NCBI GenBank assembly: GCA_046590575.1 | Contig: JBKJUS010000012.1 | Location: 28,738-92,737 of the forward strand | Reading direction: 5' to 3' | Length of the DNA stretch: 64,000 nt | Source: DATLNF01 sp046590575 | GTDB taxonomy: Bacteria > Actinomycetota > Actinomycetes > BP-191 | Shown here: positions 8,585 through 17,315 of the stretch, piece by piece | Position numbering within the stretch: the stretch's first letter is position 1 | Layout: the number at the start of each line of letters is the position of its first letter | Translations under genes and position numbers: made by a program | Notes under the pieces: model-generated | Told to the model about the DNA's origin: nothing | What the model saw: the letters and a program-made list of their open reading frames with translations, nothing else | The model's database searches: none

Positions 8585-9241
8585 TTAGAACAGTCGTGGC
8601 GTGGACGGCTCGATGCCGCGCAGGTCGTCGTAGTCCAGCGTCACGCACGTGATGCCGCGATCGGCAGCAAGGACCCGGGCCTGCGGGGTGAACTGTTGCG
8701 CCGCCAGCACTCCACGCACCGGCGCAAGCAGCGGGTCGAGGTTGAGCCGCTGCAGGTAGCGGGTGAGCTGCTCCACACCGTCGATCTCGGCCCGACGCTT
8801 GATCTCGACGGCCACCCGCACGCCGGCGCCATCCCGGCAGAGCAGGTCGACCGGCCCGATGTCGGTCGGCTGCTCGCGGCGGACCAGCGACCAGCCGTCG
8901 CCGAGGACTTCGCACCGGTCGGCGAGCAGCTCCTGCAGGTGCTTCTCGACGCCGTCCTTCTGCAGGCCGGGGTCGACGCCGAGCTCGTGGGTCGAGTCGT
9001 GCAGCACCTCTTCGATGGCGATGACTAGCTCCTCGCCGGCCTTGTTCACCACCCGCCAGACGCCATTCGATTCGGTCAACGTGCACGGTGGGCTCATCCA
9101 GTTCAAGGGTTTATATCCGAACTCTGAGTGGATCGAGATCGACCCGTCGCCCTTGAAGATGATCAACCGGGTCGCCAGCGGCAAGTGCGTGCTAAGACGA
9201 CCCTTGTAGTCGACCGAGCAGCGCGCGATGACCATCCTCAT
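8585..9241 (-). CDS. nucS: Endonuclease NucS (non-canonical mismatch repair)
   Basis: Mismatch-specific endonuclease that in actinobacteria replaces MutS/MutL. It is 218 residues and similar along its length to mycobacterial NucS as I recall it: RCSVDYKGRL at the start, YKPLNWMSPP, HELGVDPGLQKDGVE, then the catalytic block with Asp132 in GPVDLL and Glu146-Lys148 in VEIKR. It ends PRLF, matching the C-terminal beta-clamp contact of the family. ATG at 9241 (MRMVIARC) is chosen over TTG at 9247 and ATG at 9235 by alignment to that remembered protein. A broken 5' copy of another nucS lies at 12605-12752. Confidence 0.93.
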   Translation of the reverse strand: MRMVIARCSVDYKGRLSTHLPLATRLIIFKGDGSISIHSEFGYKPLNWMSPPCTLTESNGVWRVVNKAGEELVIAIEEVLHDSTHELGVDPGLQKDGVEKHLQELLADRCEVLGDGWSLVRREQPTDIGPVDLLCRDGAGVRVAVEIKRRAEIDGVEQLTRYLQRLNLDPLLAPVRGVLAAQQFTPQARVLAADRGITCVTLDYDDLRGIEPSTPRLF

Positions 9242-9522
9242 GCGCAAGACGGTAGGGCACCGTGGCCCGCGCCGATCGGATGGTCAGCCTTGCGGACGTT
9301 GAGCGCGTGGCACCCGGCCCTGGGTCACGCCACAGCGGTGGTCGGTGCCGCGATAGAGCCCCGGTAGGAGGTGGGGCTCCTTCTTGTGGAGCTCACCTCG
9401 GCGCCAGATCCAACGATCGCTGGACAACTACGTGCTGCATGCTTACCGTCACGCTCAGAGAGCGTCACGTAGGGTGTTGGTCGCCGGGGGGCGACGCCTG
9501 CGGCGCCTCGGAGAGCTGGCCC
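9242..9522. other. Intergenic region between divergent nucS and surface-protein gene
   Basis: No gene seen in 281 bases. It holds a 15-base element (9252-9266, GTAGGGCACCGTGGC) nearly repeated at 12590-12604, and an inverted repeat ACGCTC-AGA-GAGCGT at 9451-9465 flanked by CGTCACG direct repeats, a possible operator for the surface protein. Upstream in-frame sequence of that gene here has no coding character. Confidence 0.5.
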
Positions 9523-12500
9523 ATGCGTCGAGTGTTGAGCAGGTTCTCCGCAGCTGGAGTCGCCACCATGCTGATCGGCAGCTGGCTGGTCGTGACGCCG
9601 ACTACTGCCTCGGCCGAGGCGACCATCGTCGTCGACACGACGGCGCCAGGCATCAACGAGTCAGACGGCAAGTGCTCGCTGGCCGAGGCGATCTCCTCGG
9701 CGAACTTCAATCTCAACGTGGCCATCAAGTCCAGCCCGCCGGACAGCTGGGTCACCACTGAGTGCCTGGCTGGGCACATCGGCGCGGACACCATCGTCCT
9801 GCCGGCCAGCGGGAGCTTCACCTTCAGCAGCGTCTACAGCGACCTCTACAACCCCATGGGGCCGACCGCCACGCCGATCATCTTCAGTCCCATCACGATC
9901 GTGGGCAACGGCGCGAAGCTCGAGCGCACCGGTACGACGCCGATGCGCGCCTTCGCCATCGGCTACGCCTACGTGGACGCAGACCCCACCGCAGGTGAGG
10001 ACATCGCCTACGGGACGGGTGAGCTGCTGCTGCAGAACGTGCACGTCAAGAACTTCTTCGCCGTCGGGGGCAACGGCGGGAAGAGCGCCGGCGGGGGGCT
10101 GGGAGCCGGCGGGGCCATCTACGTGCGTGACGCGACTCTCCGAGTCGAGTACAGCACGTTCGAAGGGAACCGGGCACAGGGCGGCCTCGGGGGCAGCGGC
10201 AGGAGCAGCCCCGGCGCCGGCGGCGGCGGCGGCGGCCTCGGGGGCAACGGCGGTTCCGGGACCGGGCAGGCGCACGACTTCTTCTCCTCGTCCGGGGGCG
10301 GCGGCGGCGGCGGTGCCCGCGGCGACGGTGGCAGCAGCCAGTCGACGGGCGCCTTCGGCCAGGTCCAGGGCGGGCATTTTGGCGGCGGGGGCGGTGGCAC
10401 CGTGACCGACGGCGGCAGCGACAACGGGACGACCACCAGCCGCGCGGGCGGCCTGGCCTGCGGCGGTGAGGGCGGCGAGGCGTTCGAAGACGAGGACGGT
10501 GACAACGGCTGCGACGGTGGGGGCGGCGGCGGCGGCGAGCGGGTTTACGATGACCCCCTGTCCTTCGAACACGGCGCGGGCGGGAGGGGCGGCTACGGCG
10601 GCGGGGGCGGTGGGGGCGGCTATCACCTGCCGAACTCGCAGCGAGCCCCAGACATCGGGCCCGGCGGCAACGGCGGCTTCGGTGGCGGTGGTGGTGCCGG
10701 CGCGACCGGCGACGACCCGGGCCAGGGTGGCTTCGGCGCCGGCGGTGCCGGCGGCACGGACTCGCGCGGACCCGGCGGGACCTTCGGCGGCGACGGCGGC
10801 GAGACCGGGGACGGGACTGGGCCGGGTGGCGGAGGTGCCGGCCTCGGCGGCGCGATCTTCAGCGACAACGGTCGGGTGACCATCATCAACAGCACGTTCA
10901 CTGGCAACTCGGTGTCGCACGGTTTCGCCGGCACCGGCACAGGCACCGGCACAGGCAACGGCGGCGACGCCGGCGCGGCCGTCTTCGCCGTGGACGGTGA
11001 CACCGCGATCAGCAGCTCGACCATCGTCGGCAACGAGAGCACGGGCTCCGGCGCGGGAGTGGTGGTCTACCGCTCGACGCGCAGTGGCTACACCGCGGGC
11101 CTCTGGATGGCGAACACCATCCTGGCCCGCAACGACGCCGGGACCGACGGCACGCAGGAGTGCTACACCCTCGGCGCCGTCACCGCATTCGGGACCGGGA
11201 ACCTCTTCACCGACAACGGCAACTGCCTTGGCGAGGCCGTCGCCACGGACCCAGGGCTCGGCGGCCTGACGGTCGAGGTACCCAACACCTCACCAGTGCT
11301 CGCCACCGGGGCGGGCAGCTCGGCGGTGGACGCCGGCGACACAACCCAGTGTGAGCCGTACGACCAGACCGGCTACGCCCGGCCGGTGGACTCCTGCGAC
11401 ATCGGGGCGTACGAGTACCGCGCTCCGTCCTCCGACCTGGCCGTCGTCACCAGCGCAGTCGGTACGGCGGTCGCCGGGCAGGACGCGTCGTTCACAGTCG
11501 ACGTGAGCAACGCCGGACCCACGACGGCGAGCTCACTCAGCCTGACGGACACCCTGCCGAGCGGGACGACGTACAAGTCCATGAGCGGTTCCGGCTTCAG
11601 CTGCACGGGCACCGGACCGGTCACCTGCACGAGCGGGTCGATGCCCGCCGGCGGGTCGACGCGGCTGACGTTGACGGTGACGCTGCCATCGTCCATGGCC
11701 AGCGGGACGTCACTGAAAAACGCGGTCAGCGTGTCGTCGGCGATCACTGACCCGGACACGACGGACAACGCGGCCGAGGTCACGACGACCGTTGTCACCC
11801 GGGCTGACCTGGCGGCCACGGTCACCGGGCCGCTGGAACCGGTTGCGGGCTTGCCCGTCACCTATACGCTCGGGCTGGCGAACAACGGACCCAGTGACTC
11901 AGTAGGGGCCACGATGACCGCCGCGGTCCCTACGGGGACGACGTTCACCTCGCTCACGGCACCCAGTGGCTGGACCTGCACCAGGCCGGCCGTCGGCAGC
12001 AATGGTCCGACCAGCGCCAGCTGCACGCAGACGATGGTCGCGACCGCGACCGCCAGCTTCACCCTCGTCGTACAGCTCCCGACGTCGGCAGCCGAGGGAG
12101 GCAACCTGTGCAGCAGCGTCGTGGCGTCGGCGACCACCACCGACCCGACCAGCAGCAACGACACGGCCCAGACGTGCGGCACCGTCGTCACCCGCGCCGA
12201 CCTTCGGGTCGGCCAGACGGTCAGCACGACCGGCAGGCCGGGGAAGGGCACGGCAACCTTCGTTGTCCGGGTCACCAACGCAGGGCCGAGCGACAGCCAA
12301 GCCGTGGAACTGACTGCGTCGTCAGACCAGTTCATCGGTCCGCCGCCGTCGATGATCACCACCGCCGGCGCGACCTGCACCGTCAGCGGGTCGACGATCA
12401 CCTGTACGTGGTCGGTCATCACGTCGGGTGCCGCCCCGCAGGTGACGGTCACGGTCCCGTGGCGGTCCTCGGTCGGTCAGGTCTGCGTGTCCACCCGCGT

Positions 12501-12567
12501 CACCGCCACGACGATTGACCCTGTCCCGACGAACAACACCGGCAGCACTTGCACAGCGAAGAAATAG
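9523..12567 (+). CDS. Large secreted Gly-rich beta-helix/DUF11 surface protein
   Basis: A 1014-residue exported protein. ATG at 9523 follows GGAGAGC and begins a signal peptide (hydrophobic AGVATMLIGSWLVV, likely cleaved after ASA near 31). A CSLREA-type motif (GKCSLAEAISSANFN) lies near 47-61. Next come beta-helix-like segments and a very Gly-rich zone about 180-470 with many GGGG runs, then more beta-helix (INSTFTGNSVSHG) and the DIGAYEY motif near 625-635. Three DUF11 repeats follow (about 640-760, 765-885, 890-1014), each with a NAGPS- or NNGPS-like core. No LPXTG or C-terminal helix is visible, so how it is retained is unknown. It lies between intact nucS and a nucS remnant, suggesting an inserted block. 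Likely adhesive or structural. Confidence 0.85.
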   Translation: MRRVLSRFSAAGVATMLIGSWLVVTPTTASAEATIVVDTTAPGINESDGKCSLAEAISSANFNLNVAIKSSPPDSWVTTECLAGHIGADTIVLPASGSFTFSSVYSDLYNPMGPTATPIIFSPITIVGNGAKLERTGTTPMRAFAIGYAYVDADPTAGEDIAYGTGELLLQNVHVKNFFAVGGNGGKSAGGGLGAGGAIYVRDATLRVEYSTFEGNRAQGGLGGSGRSSPGAGGGGGGLGGNGGSGTGQAHDFFSSSGGGGGGGARGDGGSSQSTGAFGQVQGGHFGGGGGGTVTDGGSDNGTTTSRAGGLACGGEGGEAFEDEDGDNGCDGGGGGGGERVYDDPLSFEHGAGGRGGYGGGGGGGGYHLPNSQRAPDIGPGGNGGFGGGGGAGATGDDPGQGGFGAGGAGGTDSRGPGGTFGGDGGETGDGTGPGGGGAGLGGAIFSDNGRVTIINSTFTGNSVSHGFAGTGTGTGTGNGGDAGAAVFAVDGDTAISSSTIVGNESTGSGAGVVVYRSTRSGYTAGLWMANTILARNDAGTDGTQECYTLGAVTAFGTGNLFTDNGNCLGEAVATDPGLGGLTVEVPNTSPVLATGAGSSAVDAGDTTQCEPYDQTGYARPVDSCDIGAYEYRAPSSDLAVVTSAVGTAVAGQDASFTVDVSNAGPTTASSLSLTDTLPSGTTYKSMSGSGFSCTGTGPVTCTSGSMPAGGSTRLTLTVTLPSSMASGTSLKNAVSVSSAITDPDTTDNAAEVTTTVVTRADLAATVTGPLEPVAGLPVTYTLGLANNGPSDSVGATMTAAVPTGTTFTSLTAPSGWTCTRPAVGSNGPTSASCTQTMVATATASFTLVVQLPTSAAEGGNLCSSVVASATTTDPTSSNDTAQTCGTVVTRADLRVGQTVSTTGRPGKGTATFVVRVTNAGPSDSQAVELTASSDQFIGPPPSMITTAGATCTVSGSTITCTWSVITSGAAPQVTVTVPWRSSVGQVCVSTRVTATTIDPVPTNNTGSTCTAKK
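10925..10960 (+). repeat. Short tandem repeat inside the Gly-rich protein gene
   Basis: A unit close to GGCACCGGCACA occurs about twice plus partial copies and encodes Gly-Thr dipeptides. Such tracts are prone to length change; unit length divisible by three keeps the frame. Confidence 0.55.
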
Positions 12568-12589
12568 CTCCGGTTCCGACCCTAGATGC

Positions 12590-12604
12590 GTAGGGCAGCG
12601 TGAC
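12590..12604. repeat. 15-base near-direct repeat matching sequence upstream of nucS
   Basis: GTAGGGCAGCGTGAC here and GTAGGGCACCGTGGC at 9252-9266 agree at 13 of 15 positions in the same orientation. The first copy lies just upstream of intact nucS; this one abuts the broken end of the nucS remnant. They bracket the surface-protein gene and look like a recombination junction or target duplication, though the match is imperfect. Confidence 0.5.
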
Positions 12605-12752
12605 TCAGTTGAGCGGCTTATAAGCCCGGTCATCGGCGTGCACCGCCACGGAGCCGTCGGCTTTGACCATGATCAGGCGCACTGCCGAGGGCAAAGTGAG
12701 CCGTCAGACGTCCGATGTAGTCGACGGTGCAACGAGCGATGACCAGACGCAT
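12605..12752 (-). pseudogene. nucS 5' remnant (frameshifted, truncated)
   Basis: From ATG at 12752 the minus strand reads MRLVIARCTVDYIGRLTAH, an unmistakable NucS N-terminus. One extra T then shifts the frame; in the shifted frame the match resumes as LPSAVRLIMVKADGSVAVH and ADDRAYKPLN before a stop, at the point where intact NucS continues into WMSPP. About 48 codons remain of some 220. It is not a recent copy of the intact gene: the intact one reads CSVDYKGRLSTHLPLATRL where this reads CTVDYIGRLTAHLPSAVRL, nearer the mycobacterial form. I infer that it is what is left of an older resident nucS, or a failed second copy. Confidence 0.85.
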
Positions 12753-12821
12753 GGCCGAGACGGCATAGCACGTGTCAGGTCACTGACAGTCATGCCGGCC
12801 GAACACCCTTATCGTCGAAGG

Positions 12822-14180
12822 ATGAACCCCCTTTCCGCGACTCCCTGCATTGCCGTGCTCATGCTCGTCGCGGTCGCGAGCCCTGCGCCCGCGACTCAGA
12901 GCAGACCCGTCGGCGCCCGTCTGTCGGGGGGCAGCGTGCTGCCCGCGGGCTGCGCAGACGGCGTCCCGCCCGACATGTTCGCGGCGACCCCCGCCCTCGA
13001 GCGTGAGACGTCTACCACCGTCGACCCGAAGTCGGATCAGACCAGAGCGGTCGCGTGGCTGCAGGACGACGCGCGCGCAGTAGTGGTTGCCAGGACGGTC
13101 GACGGGGGCAAGCGCTGGAGCAGCGCTGTCGTCCCTGGCATCGGGGCGTGCGCCGGTGGACCGACGCACCAGCGATACCTGTTCCACCCCCGACTGGGGT
13201 TCGGGCCGGACGGTCGCCTCTGGCTTGCGGTGATGACCAGCCGAGGGGCAGGCACCGATCCGCGCAACCTCTTCTCCGAGGTGCTGGTCACGACCTCGAC
13301 GGGGCGGCCTGGTGCACCCTGGTCGGCCACCGCACAACTCGCGGAGCTCGGGACGCTGCTGGGTGACATCGACACGATGTCGGTCCAGCAGGACAAGCCG
13401 GCGACAGCGTACGTCGCCCACGACACCGACACCTTCGCTCCCGGTCAGCGGGTCGCAGTCTCCCGCTCCACGGACGGCGGTCGCAGCTGGACCCGCCACG
13501 ACGTCGCGACGCTGGCCCCCGGTGACGTCTCCTTCGGGCGCGTGCTGGCCGTGGCCGGCGAGACCGTCCTGCTCGCGACGACCCAAACCCGTGCGGCCGT
13601 TTTCGCGGGCGTCGATGTCGCGTCGAACCTGGTGATCTACCGGTCCACCGACGGCGGCCGGACCTGGTCGACGACCCCGACTGCAACCGGCGTACGGCAC
13701 GCGGAGTGGCCCGGCCTGGTCCGCTCGGGGGACGGAACGGTGCACCTGGTCTGGCGGGAGACGACCGCCGCCGGCAGCTACTTCGTGAAGGTCCGCAGCA
13801 GTCGCGACGACGGGGCGACATGGGGCGAGGCGATCACCGCCGGCACCGGTACGACGACAGCGGTGAACACTGCCGACCTCGGTGCAGCGGCCGGGCCGCA
13901 GCGCCAGGTCGGCGTACTGCTCACCGACTCGGCAGAGTCGACGACTACCGTGCGGGCGCTCGTCTCGCCGGACGGCCGGACATGGCGATCGAGCACCATC
14001 GCTGCGGACGTCGACCTGTCCGCGGTGCCGGATGGCGACCCCGGGCGAATCACTGATGCCGCCGGCACCCGCGAAGGCCTTGTCGCGGCCGTGCCGTTGG
14101 GCGGCGCGGCCTGGTCGCCGACCGGTCCGACTGACGTCTTCGCGGTGAGCGCACCCTGGAAGCCGGCTCGCCGGCACTGA
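12822..14180 (+). CDS. Secreted sialidase-like/BNR-repeat protein
   Basis: A 452-residue exported protein built of BNR/Asp-box repeats: VDGGKRW, STDGGRSW, STDGGRTWS, SRDDGATW and SPDGRTW spread through the chain, the pattern of a six-bladed sialidase-type propeller. ATG at 12822 starts a signal peptide (CIAVLMLVAVASPAPAT). A TATCGT element ends 6 bases before it, suggesting a leaderless transcript; the longer frame upstream crosses the nucS remnant and is not coding. I see no clear sialidase catalytic set (Arg triad, Tyr/Glu), so enzyme activity is uncertain and a binding role is equally possible. It converges on the SDR gene. Confidence 0.75.
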   Translation: MNPLSATPCIAVLMLVAVASPAPATQSRPVGARLSGGSVLPAGCADGVPPDMFAATPALERETSTTVDPKSDQTRAVAWLQDDARAVVVARTVDGGKRWSSAVVPGIGACAGGPTHQRYLFHPRLGFGPDGRLWLAVMTSRGAGTDPRNLFSEVLVTTSTGRPGAPWSATAQLAELGTLLGDIDTMSVQQDKPATAYVAHDTDTFAPGQRVAVSRSTDGGRSWTRHDVATLAPGDVSFGRVLAVAGETVLLATTQTRAAVFAGVDVASNLVIYRSTDGGRTWSTTPTATGVRHAEWPGLVRSGDGTVHLVWRETTAAGSYFVKVRSSRDDGATWGEAITAGTGTTTAVNTADLGAAAGPQRQVGVLLTDSAESTTTVRALVSPDGRTWRSSTIAADVDLSAVPDGDPGRITDAAGTREGLVAAVPLGGAAWSPTGPTDVFAVSAPWKPARRH

Positions 14181-14201
14181 CGCGAGGCCTGCTGCCCAAC
14201 C

Positions 14202-15677
14202 TCAAACTCCGCGGTGGGCCGATCGCTCTGCTGCTCGGGCGATGTTGCGCGCCATGCCCCCGAACACCACGCCGTGGAAGGGTGCGACCGCCCACCAGTA
14301 AAGGTGGCCGGCTAGTCCGCGTGGATGGAAGAGGGCGCGCTGCACGAACACTGTGCCGCCTCCTTCGGATTCCACCGCGAGATCGAGCCAGGCCTCGCCT
14401 GGCACCTTCATCTCGGCCCGCAGCCGAAGCAGGCGTCCCGGCGACAGCTCCTCCACCCGCCAGAAGTCGAGCGACTCCCCGACGTAGAGCGAGTGCGGGT
14501 TCCGCCGGCCGCGGCGCAACCCGACCCCGCCGATCAACCGGTCGAGCAGGCCACGCGCCGCCCACGCCAGCGGGAAGGAGTACCAGCCGTTCTCTCCGCC
14601 AATACCCTCGATCACCCGCCAGAGGTCGGCCGGCGCGGCGTCGACCGTCGTTCGCCGGTCATCGCGGTAGACCGTCCCGCCCGCCCAGTCCGGGTCGCTC
14701 GGCAACGGGTCGCTGGGCGCGCCCGGCCACGTCGCTGAGGACCATCGGGTCTCGACCTCAGCGGCGAGCACCCGCTGCAGGGCGAGCCGGACAGCCTCGT
14801 CGAAGGGGACCAGTCCGGTCGGCGGGTCGGGCACGTAGCGGGCGATGTCGTGCTCGGTGCACACCACGGTATTGACGAGACTGCGTACCAAGGGCTTCGC
14901 GATCGCGCCGGGCACCGGCGTCACGACATTGACCCAGTGGGCAGACAGTCGCGGAGTGAGGATGGGCACCGGAATGATGAGCCGGCGTCGCAGCCCGGCG
15001 ACTTTCGCATAGCCCTGCATCATGTCGACGTAGGTGAGGACGTCGGGGCCACCGATGTCGAACCGACGGCTGACGTCGGCTGGGAGCGTCGCGCAGCCCA
15101 GGAGATAGCGGAGCACGTCCCGCACCGCGATGGGCTGGGTGCGGCTACGCACCCACCGCGGAGTGATCATCGCGGGTAGCCGCTCGGTGAGGTGGCGCAA
15201 CATCTCGAAACTCGCCGAGCCACTGCCAATGATGACGGCCGCCTGCAGCACTGCGGTCGGCACCCCACAACGCAGAAAGATCTCGCCCACCTCGAACCGC
15301 GAGCGCAGGTGCGGTGACAACCGCTGCCCCTGCGGCACCAGCCCGCCGAGGTAGACGATTCGGCCGACGCCCGCCTCGGCTGCCGCGCGCGCGAAGGACT
15401 CGGCGGCACGACGGTCGGTGTCCTCGAAGTCGAGACCCGTGTCGATCGAGTGAATGAGATAGAAGGCGACGTCGACGCCGGAGAGCGCTGCACGAAGCGT
15501 CGCGGGTTCGAGAGCGTCCGCCTCGGTCACCTCCACGTCGTTCACCCACGGCACATCACGCAGGCGGCGGGCACTGCGCGTCATCGCCCGCACTGTGTGC
15601 CCCTCGGCGAGAAGTCGCGGCACCAGACGCCCGCCGATGTAGCCGGTAGCACCCGTGACGAGCACAGTAAGTCCCAT
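14202..15677 (-). CDS. SDR-family NAD(P)-binding protein fused to DUF2867
   Basis: A 491-residue two-domain protein. The N-terminal Rossmann fold opens with VTGATGYIGGRLVPRL (GxxGxxG) and runs to about 300, like atypical SDR/NmrA-type proteins. The C-terminal part (about 325-480) fits DUF2867/SRPBCC-like: GWYSFPLAWAARGLLDRLIGG, LRLRAEMKVPGEAWL, LYWWAVAPFH. This fusion is common in actinobacteria, but the reaction is unknown to me. No tightly linked partner: 63 bases separate it from the threonine-dehydratase-like gene, same strand. ATG at 15677. Confidence 0.85.
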   Translation of the reverse strand: MGLTVLVTGATGYIGGRLVPRLLAEGHTVRAMTRSARRLRDVPWVNDVEVTEADALEPATLRAALSGVDVAFYLIHSIDTGLDFEDTDRRAAESFARAAAEAGVGRIVYLGGLVPQGQRLSPHLRSRFEVGEIFLRCGVPTAVLQAAVIIGSGSASFEMLRHLTERLPAMITPRWVRSRTQPIAVRDVLRYLLGCATLPADVSRRFDIGGPDVLTYVDMMQGYAKVAGLRRRLIIPVPILTPRLSAHWVNVVTPVPGAIAKPLVRSLVNTVVCTEHDIARYVPDPPTGLVPFDEAVRLALQRVLAAEVETRWSSATWPGAPSDPLPSDPDWAGGTVYRDDRRTTVDAAPADLWRVIEGIGGENGWYSFPLAWAARGLLDRLIGGVGLRRGRRNPHSLYVGESLDFWRVEELSPGRLLRLRAEMKVPGEAWLDLAVESEGGGTVFVQRALFHPRGLAGHLYWWAVAPFHGVVFGGMARNIARAAERSAHRGV

Positions 15678-15740
15678 GACGTCAGTGTCGCGGGTCCGGA
15701 GCAGTAGCGCCCGCCGGGATTTCAGGTGAAGGACATCGCC

Positions 15741-16733
15741 CTATGCGTCGAGTCCTTCAGCGACTGAACCGCGACCCAGCAGGTCGCGGAGCAAGTCCCA
15801 GCGCACGTTGGAGCCGGAGAGCAGCAGGCCGGTCGGGCCGCCCGCAAGCTCGGTGGCAGGAGCAGCGAGCAGCCCCGCGAGCCCGGCTGCCGCGGCGGGC
15901 TCGATCACAACTCGCAGCGTGGTGATCAGCGATCGCATCGCCGAAAGGATCTGTTCGTCGCTGACGGTGCGAACGTCGATGCCGGCGCCACGGATCACGT
16001 CGAGGTTGTGCACTCCTGGCGCAGGTGCGGTGAGTCCGTCCGCGACCGTCGAGACCTGAGGTACGGCGGTCACCTCACCCCTCGCCAGGGAGCGCACGAT
16101 GCCGTCCGCCCCTGTCGGTTGCACACCGACGATGCGCACCGTCGACTCGCGAGCTGCCGCTGCCAGAATCGCGCCGGCCAGCAGCCCGCCGCCCGAGCAC
16201 GGCACATACAGGCGGGCAAGGTCCGGCACGTCGTCGAGCAGCTCGAGGGTCGCCGTCGCGGCGCCGGCGATGACGTAAGGGTCGTCAAAAGGGTGGACCA
16301 GCGTCAGACCCTCGTCCGCCTGGAGCTGCGCCGCCCTCTCAAAAGCGAGCACCGCACTGGTCACGCCTTCTTTGACTACCCGCCCGCCGTAAGCGGCGAC
16401 CGCGGCGAGCTTCTCTGGTACGGCGTTCTCCGGCATCACAACGGTGAGCTGGGCGCCGTACTTCCGCGCTGCGTAGGCAGCACCCAGTGCGGCATTTCCG
16501 GCGCTGACGGTGATGAGCCCCGCGGCGCGCACCGCATCGGAGAGTGTGCGGATGCGGTTGAGCGCGCCGCGCACCTTGAACGAGCCGGTGAGCTGCAAGC
16601 CTTCGGCCTTCGCGACGATCTCGCAGCCGGCGGCAGCGTCAAGTGCCGGCGAACGCAGAGCGGGCGTGCGTACGACTGCACCGTGCAACGCTGCCGCCGC
16701 CTCGAGCACCAGCGCGTCCGTCAGCGCCGTCAT
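15741..16733 (-). CDS. PLP-dependent threonine/serine dehydratase-like enzyme
   Basis: A 330-residue fold-type II PLP enzyme. The PLP lysine is Lys53 in LTGSFKVRGA; the phosphate-binding loop is SGGGLLAGA near 180. It lacks the C-terminal ACT regulatory domain of biosynthetic IlvA, so it resembles catabolic threonine dehydratase or hydroxyaspartate/serine ammonia-lyases. The start overlaps the PPOX-like gene's stop by four bases (ATGA), so the two are coupled; the partner binds flavin or a related cofactor and offers no obvious pathway. Substrate is uncertain. Confidence 0.87.
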   Translation of the reverse strand: MTALTDALVLEAAAALHGAVVRTPALRSPALDAAAGCEIVAKAEGLQLTGSFKVRGALNRIRTLSDAVRAAGLITVSAGNAALGAAYAARKYGAQLTVVMPENAVPEKLAAVAAYGGRVVKEGVTSAVLAFERAAQLQADEGLTLVHPFDDPYVIAGAATATLELLDDVPDLARLYVPCSGGGLLAGAILAAAARESTVRIVGVQPTGADGIVRSLARGEVTAVPQVSTVADGLTAPAPGVHNLDVIRGAGIDVRTVSDEQILSAMRSLITTLRVVIEPAAAAGLAGLLAAPATELAGGPTGLLLSGSNVRWDLLRDLLGRGSVAEGLDA

Positions 16734-17278
16734 CGACCACCGAGCCCCGGGAGTCCGTCGATGCTCCTGGCGTTCTTCTCTTCCCGGTAGGACTGAAGTC
16801 CCTCCGGTCCACGCTTCTCCGCGCTGAGCCGCAGCAGATCTCGTTCATCACGGAGGTCCATCACCGGTACGCCGTACCCGCACGAGTCGCTCACCCGGTC
16901 GACTTCGACGACGACGACCGCGCGGGTGCTCGGATGGGTCGGGTGGCGCGCGACGACGTCGTCGTACAGCGATGTGCCGGGCAGGTGGACCGAGCCGCGA
17001 CCATGCAGGCGCACGATGCGCGGCCGGTCGCTGAAGGAGCAGAACATCACGCAGATGCGTGCGTTCTCCCGGAGGTGCGCAATCGTCTCGACGCCGCTGC
17101 CGGTGAAATCGACCCAGCCGACACGGCGCGGACCGAGGACGGAGAAACTGTCATGCCCACGCGGCGAGACGTTGACGAGTCCGTCGGCAGCGAGCGGTGC
17201 AGTGCCGACGAAGAACATCGGCTGCTCGACGAGCCACGCCGCTAGGACGTCATCGACGCCATCAAAGATCTTGCCCAC
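16730..17278 (-). CDS. Pyridoxamine-phosphate-oxidase-fold (PPOX/FMN-binding) family protein
   Basis: A 182-residue split-barrel protein: MFFVGTAPLAADGLVNVSPRG near the N-terminus, VGWVDFTGSGVETIAHLRENARICVMFC in the core, and RIVRLHGRGSVH, the usual strand order of this family. Members use FMN, F420 or heme; nothing here decides which. Starts GTG at 17278 with a weak ribosome site and overlaps the following dehydratase-like gene by four bases. It might catalyse a redox step, but no function is claimed. Confidence 0.8.
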   Translation of the reverse strand: MGKIFDGVDDVLAAWLVEQPMFFVGTAPLAADGLVNVSPRGHDSFSVLGPRRVGWVDFTGSGVETIAHLRENARICVMFCSFSDRPRIVRLHGRGSVHLPGTSLYDDVVARHPTHPSTRAVVVVEVDRVSDSCGYGVPVMDLRDERDLLRLSAEKRGPEGLQSYREEKNARSIDGLPGLGGR

Positions 17279-17315
17279 TCAGGGAGAGTAGACGAGCCGC
17301 AATCTCGGCTAGATG

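Noticed and set aside
9661..10920. 419-codon minus-strand frame opposite the Gly-rich protein
   Set aside because: Composition is the mirror of a GGN-rich gene (Ala/Pro/Val runs) with no domain; the plus frame has a signal peptide and known repeats.
9236..12604. The surface-protein block as an insertion sequence or transposon
   Set aside because: No transposase and no terminal inverted repeats; only an imperfect 15-base direct repeat.
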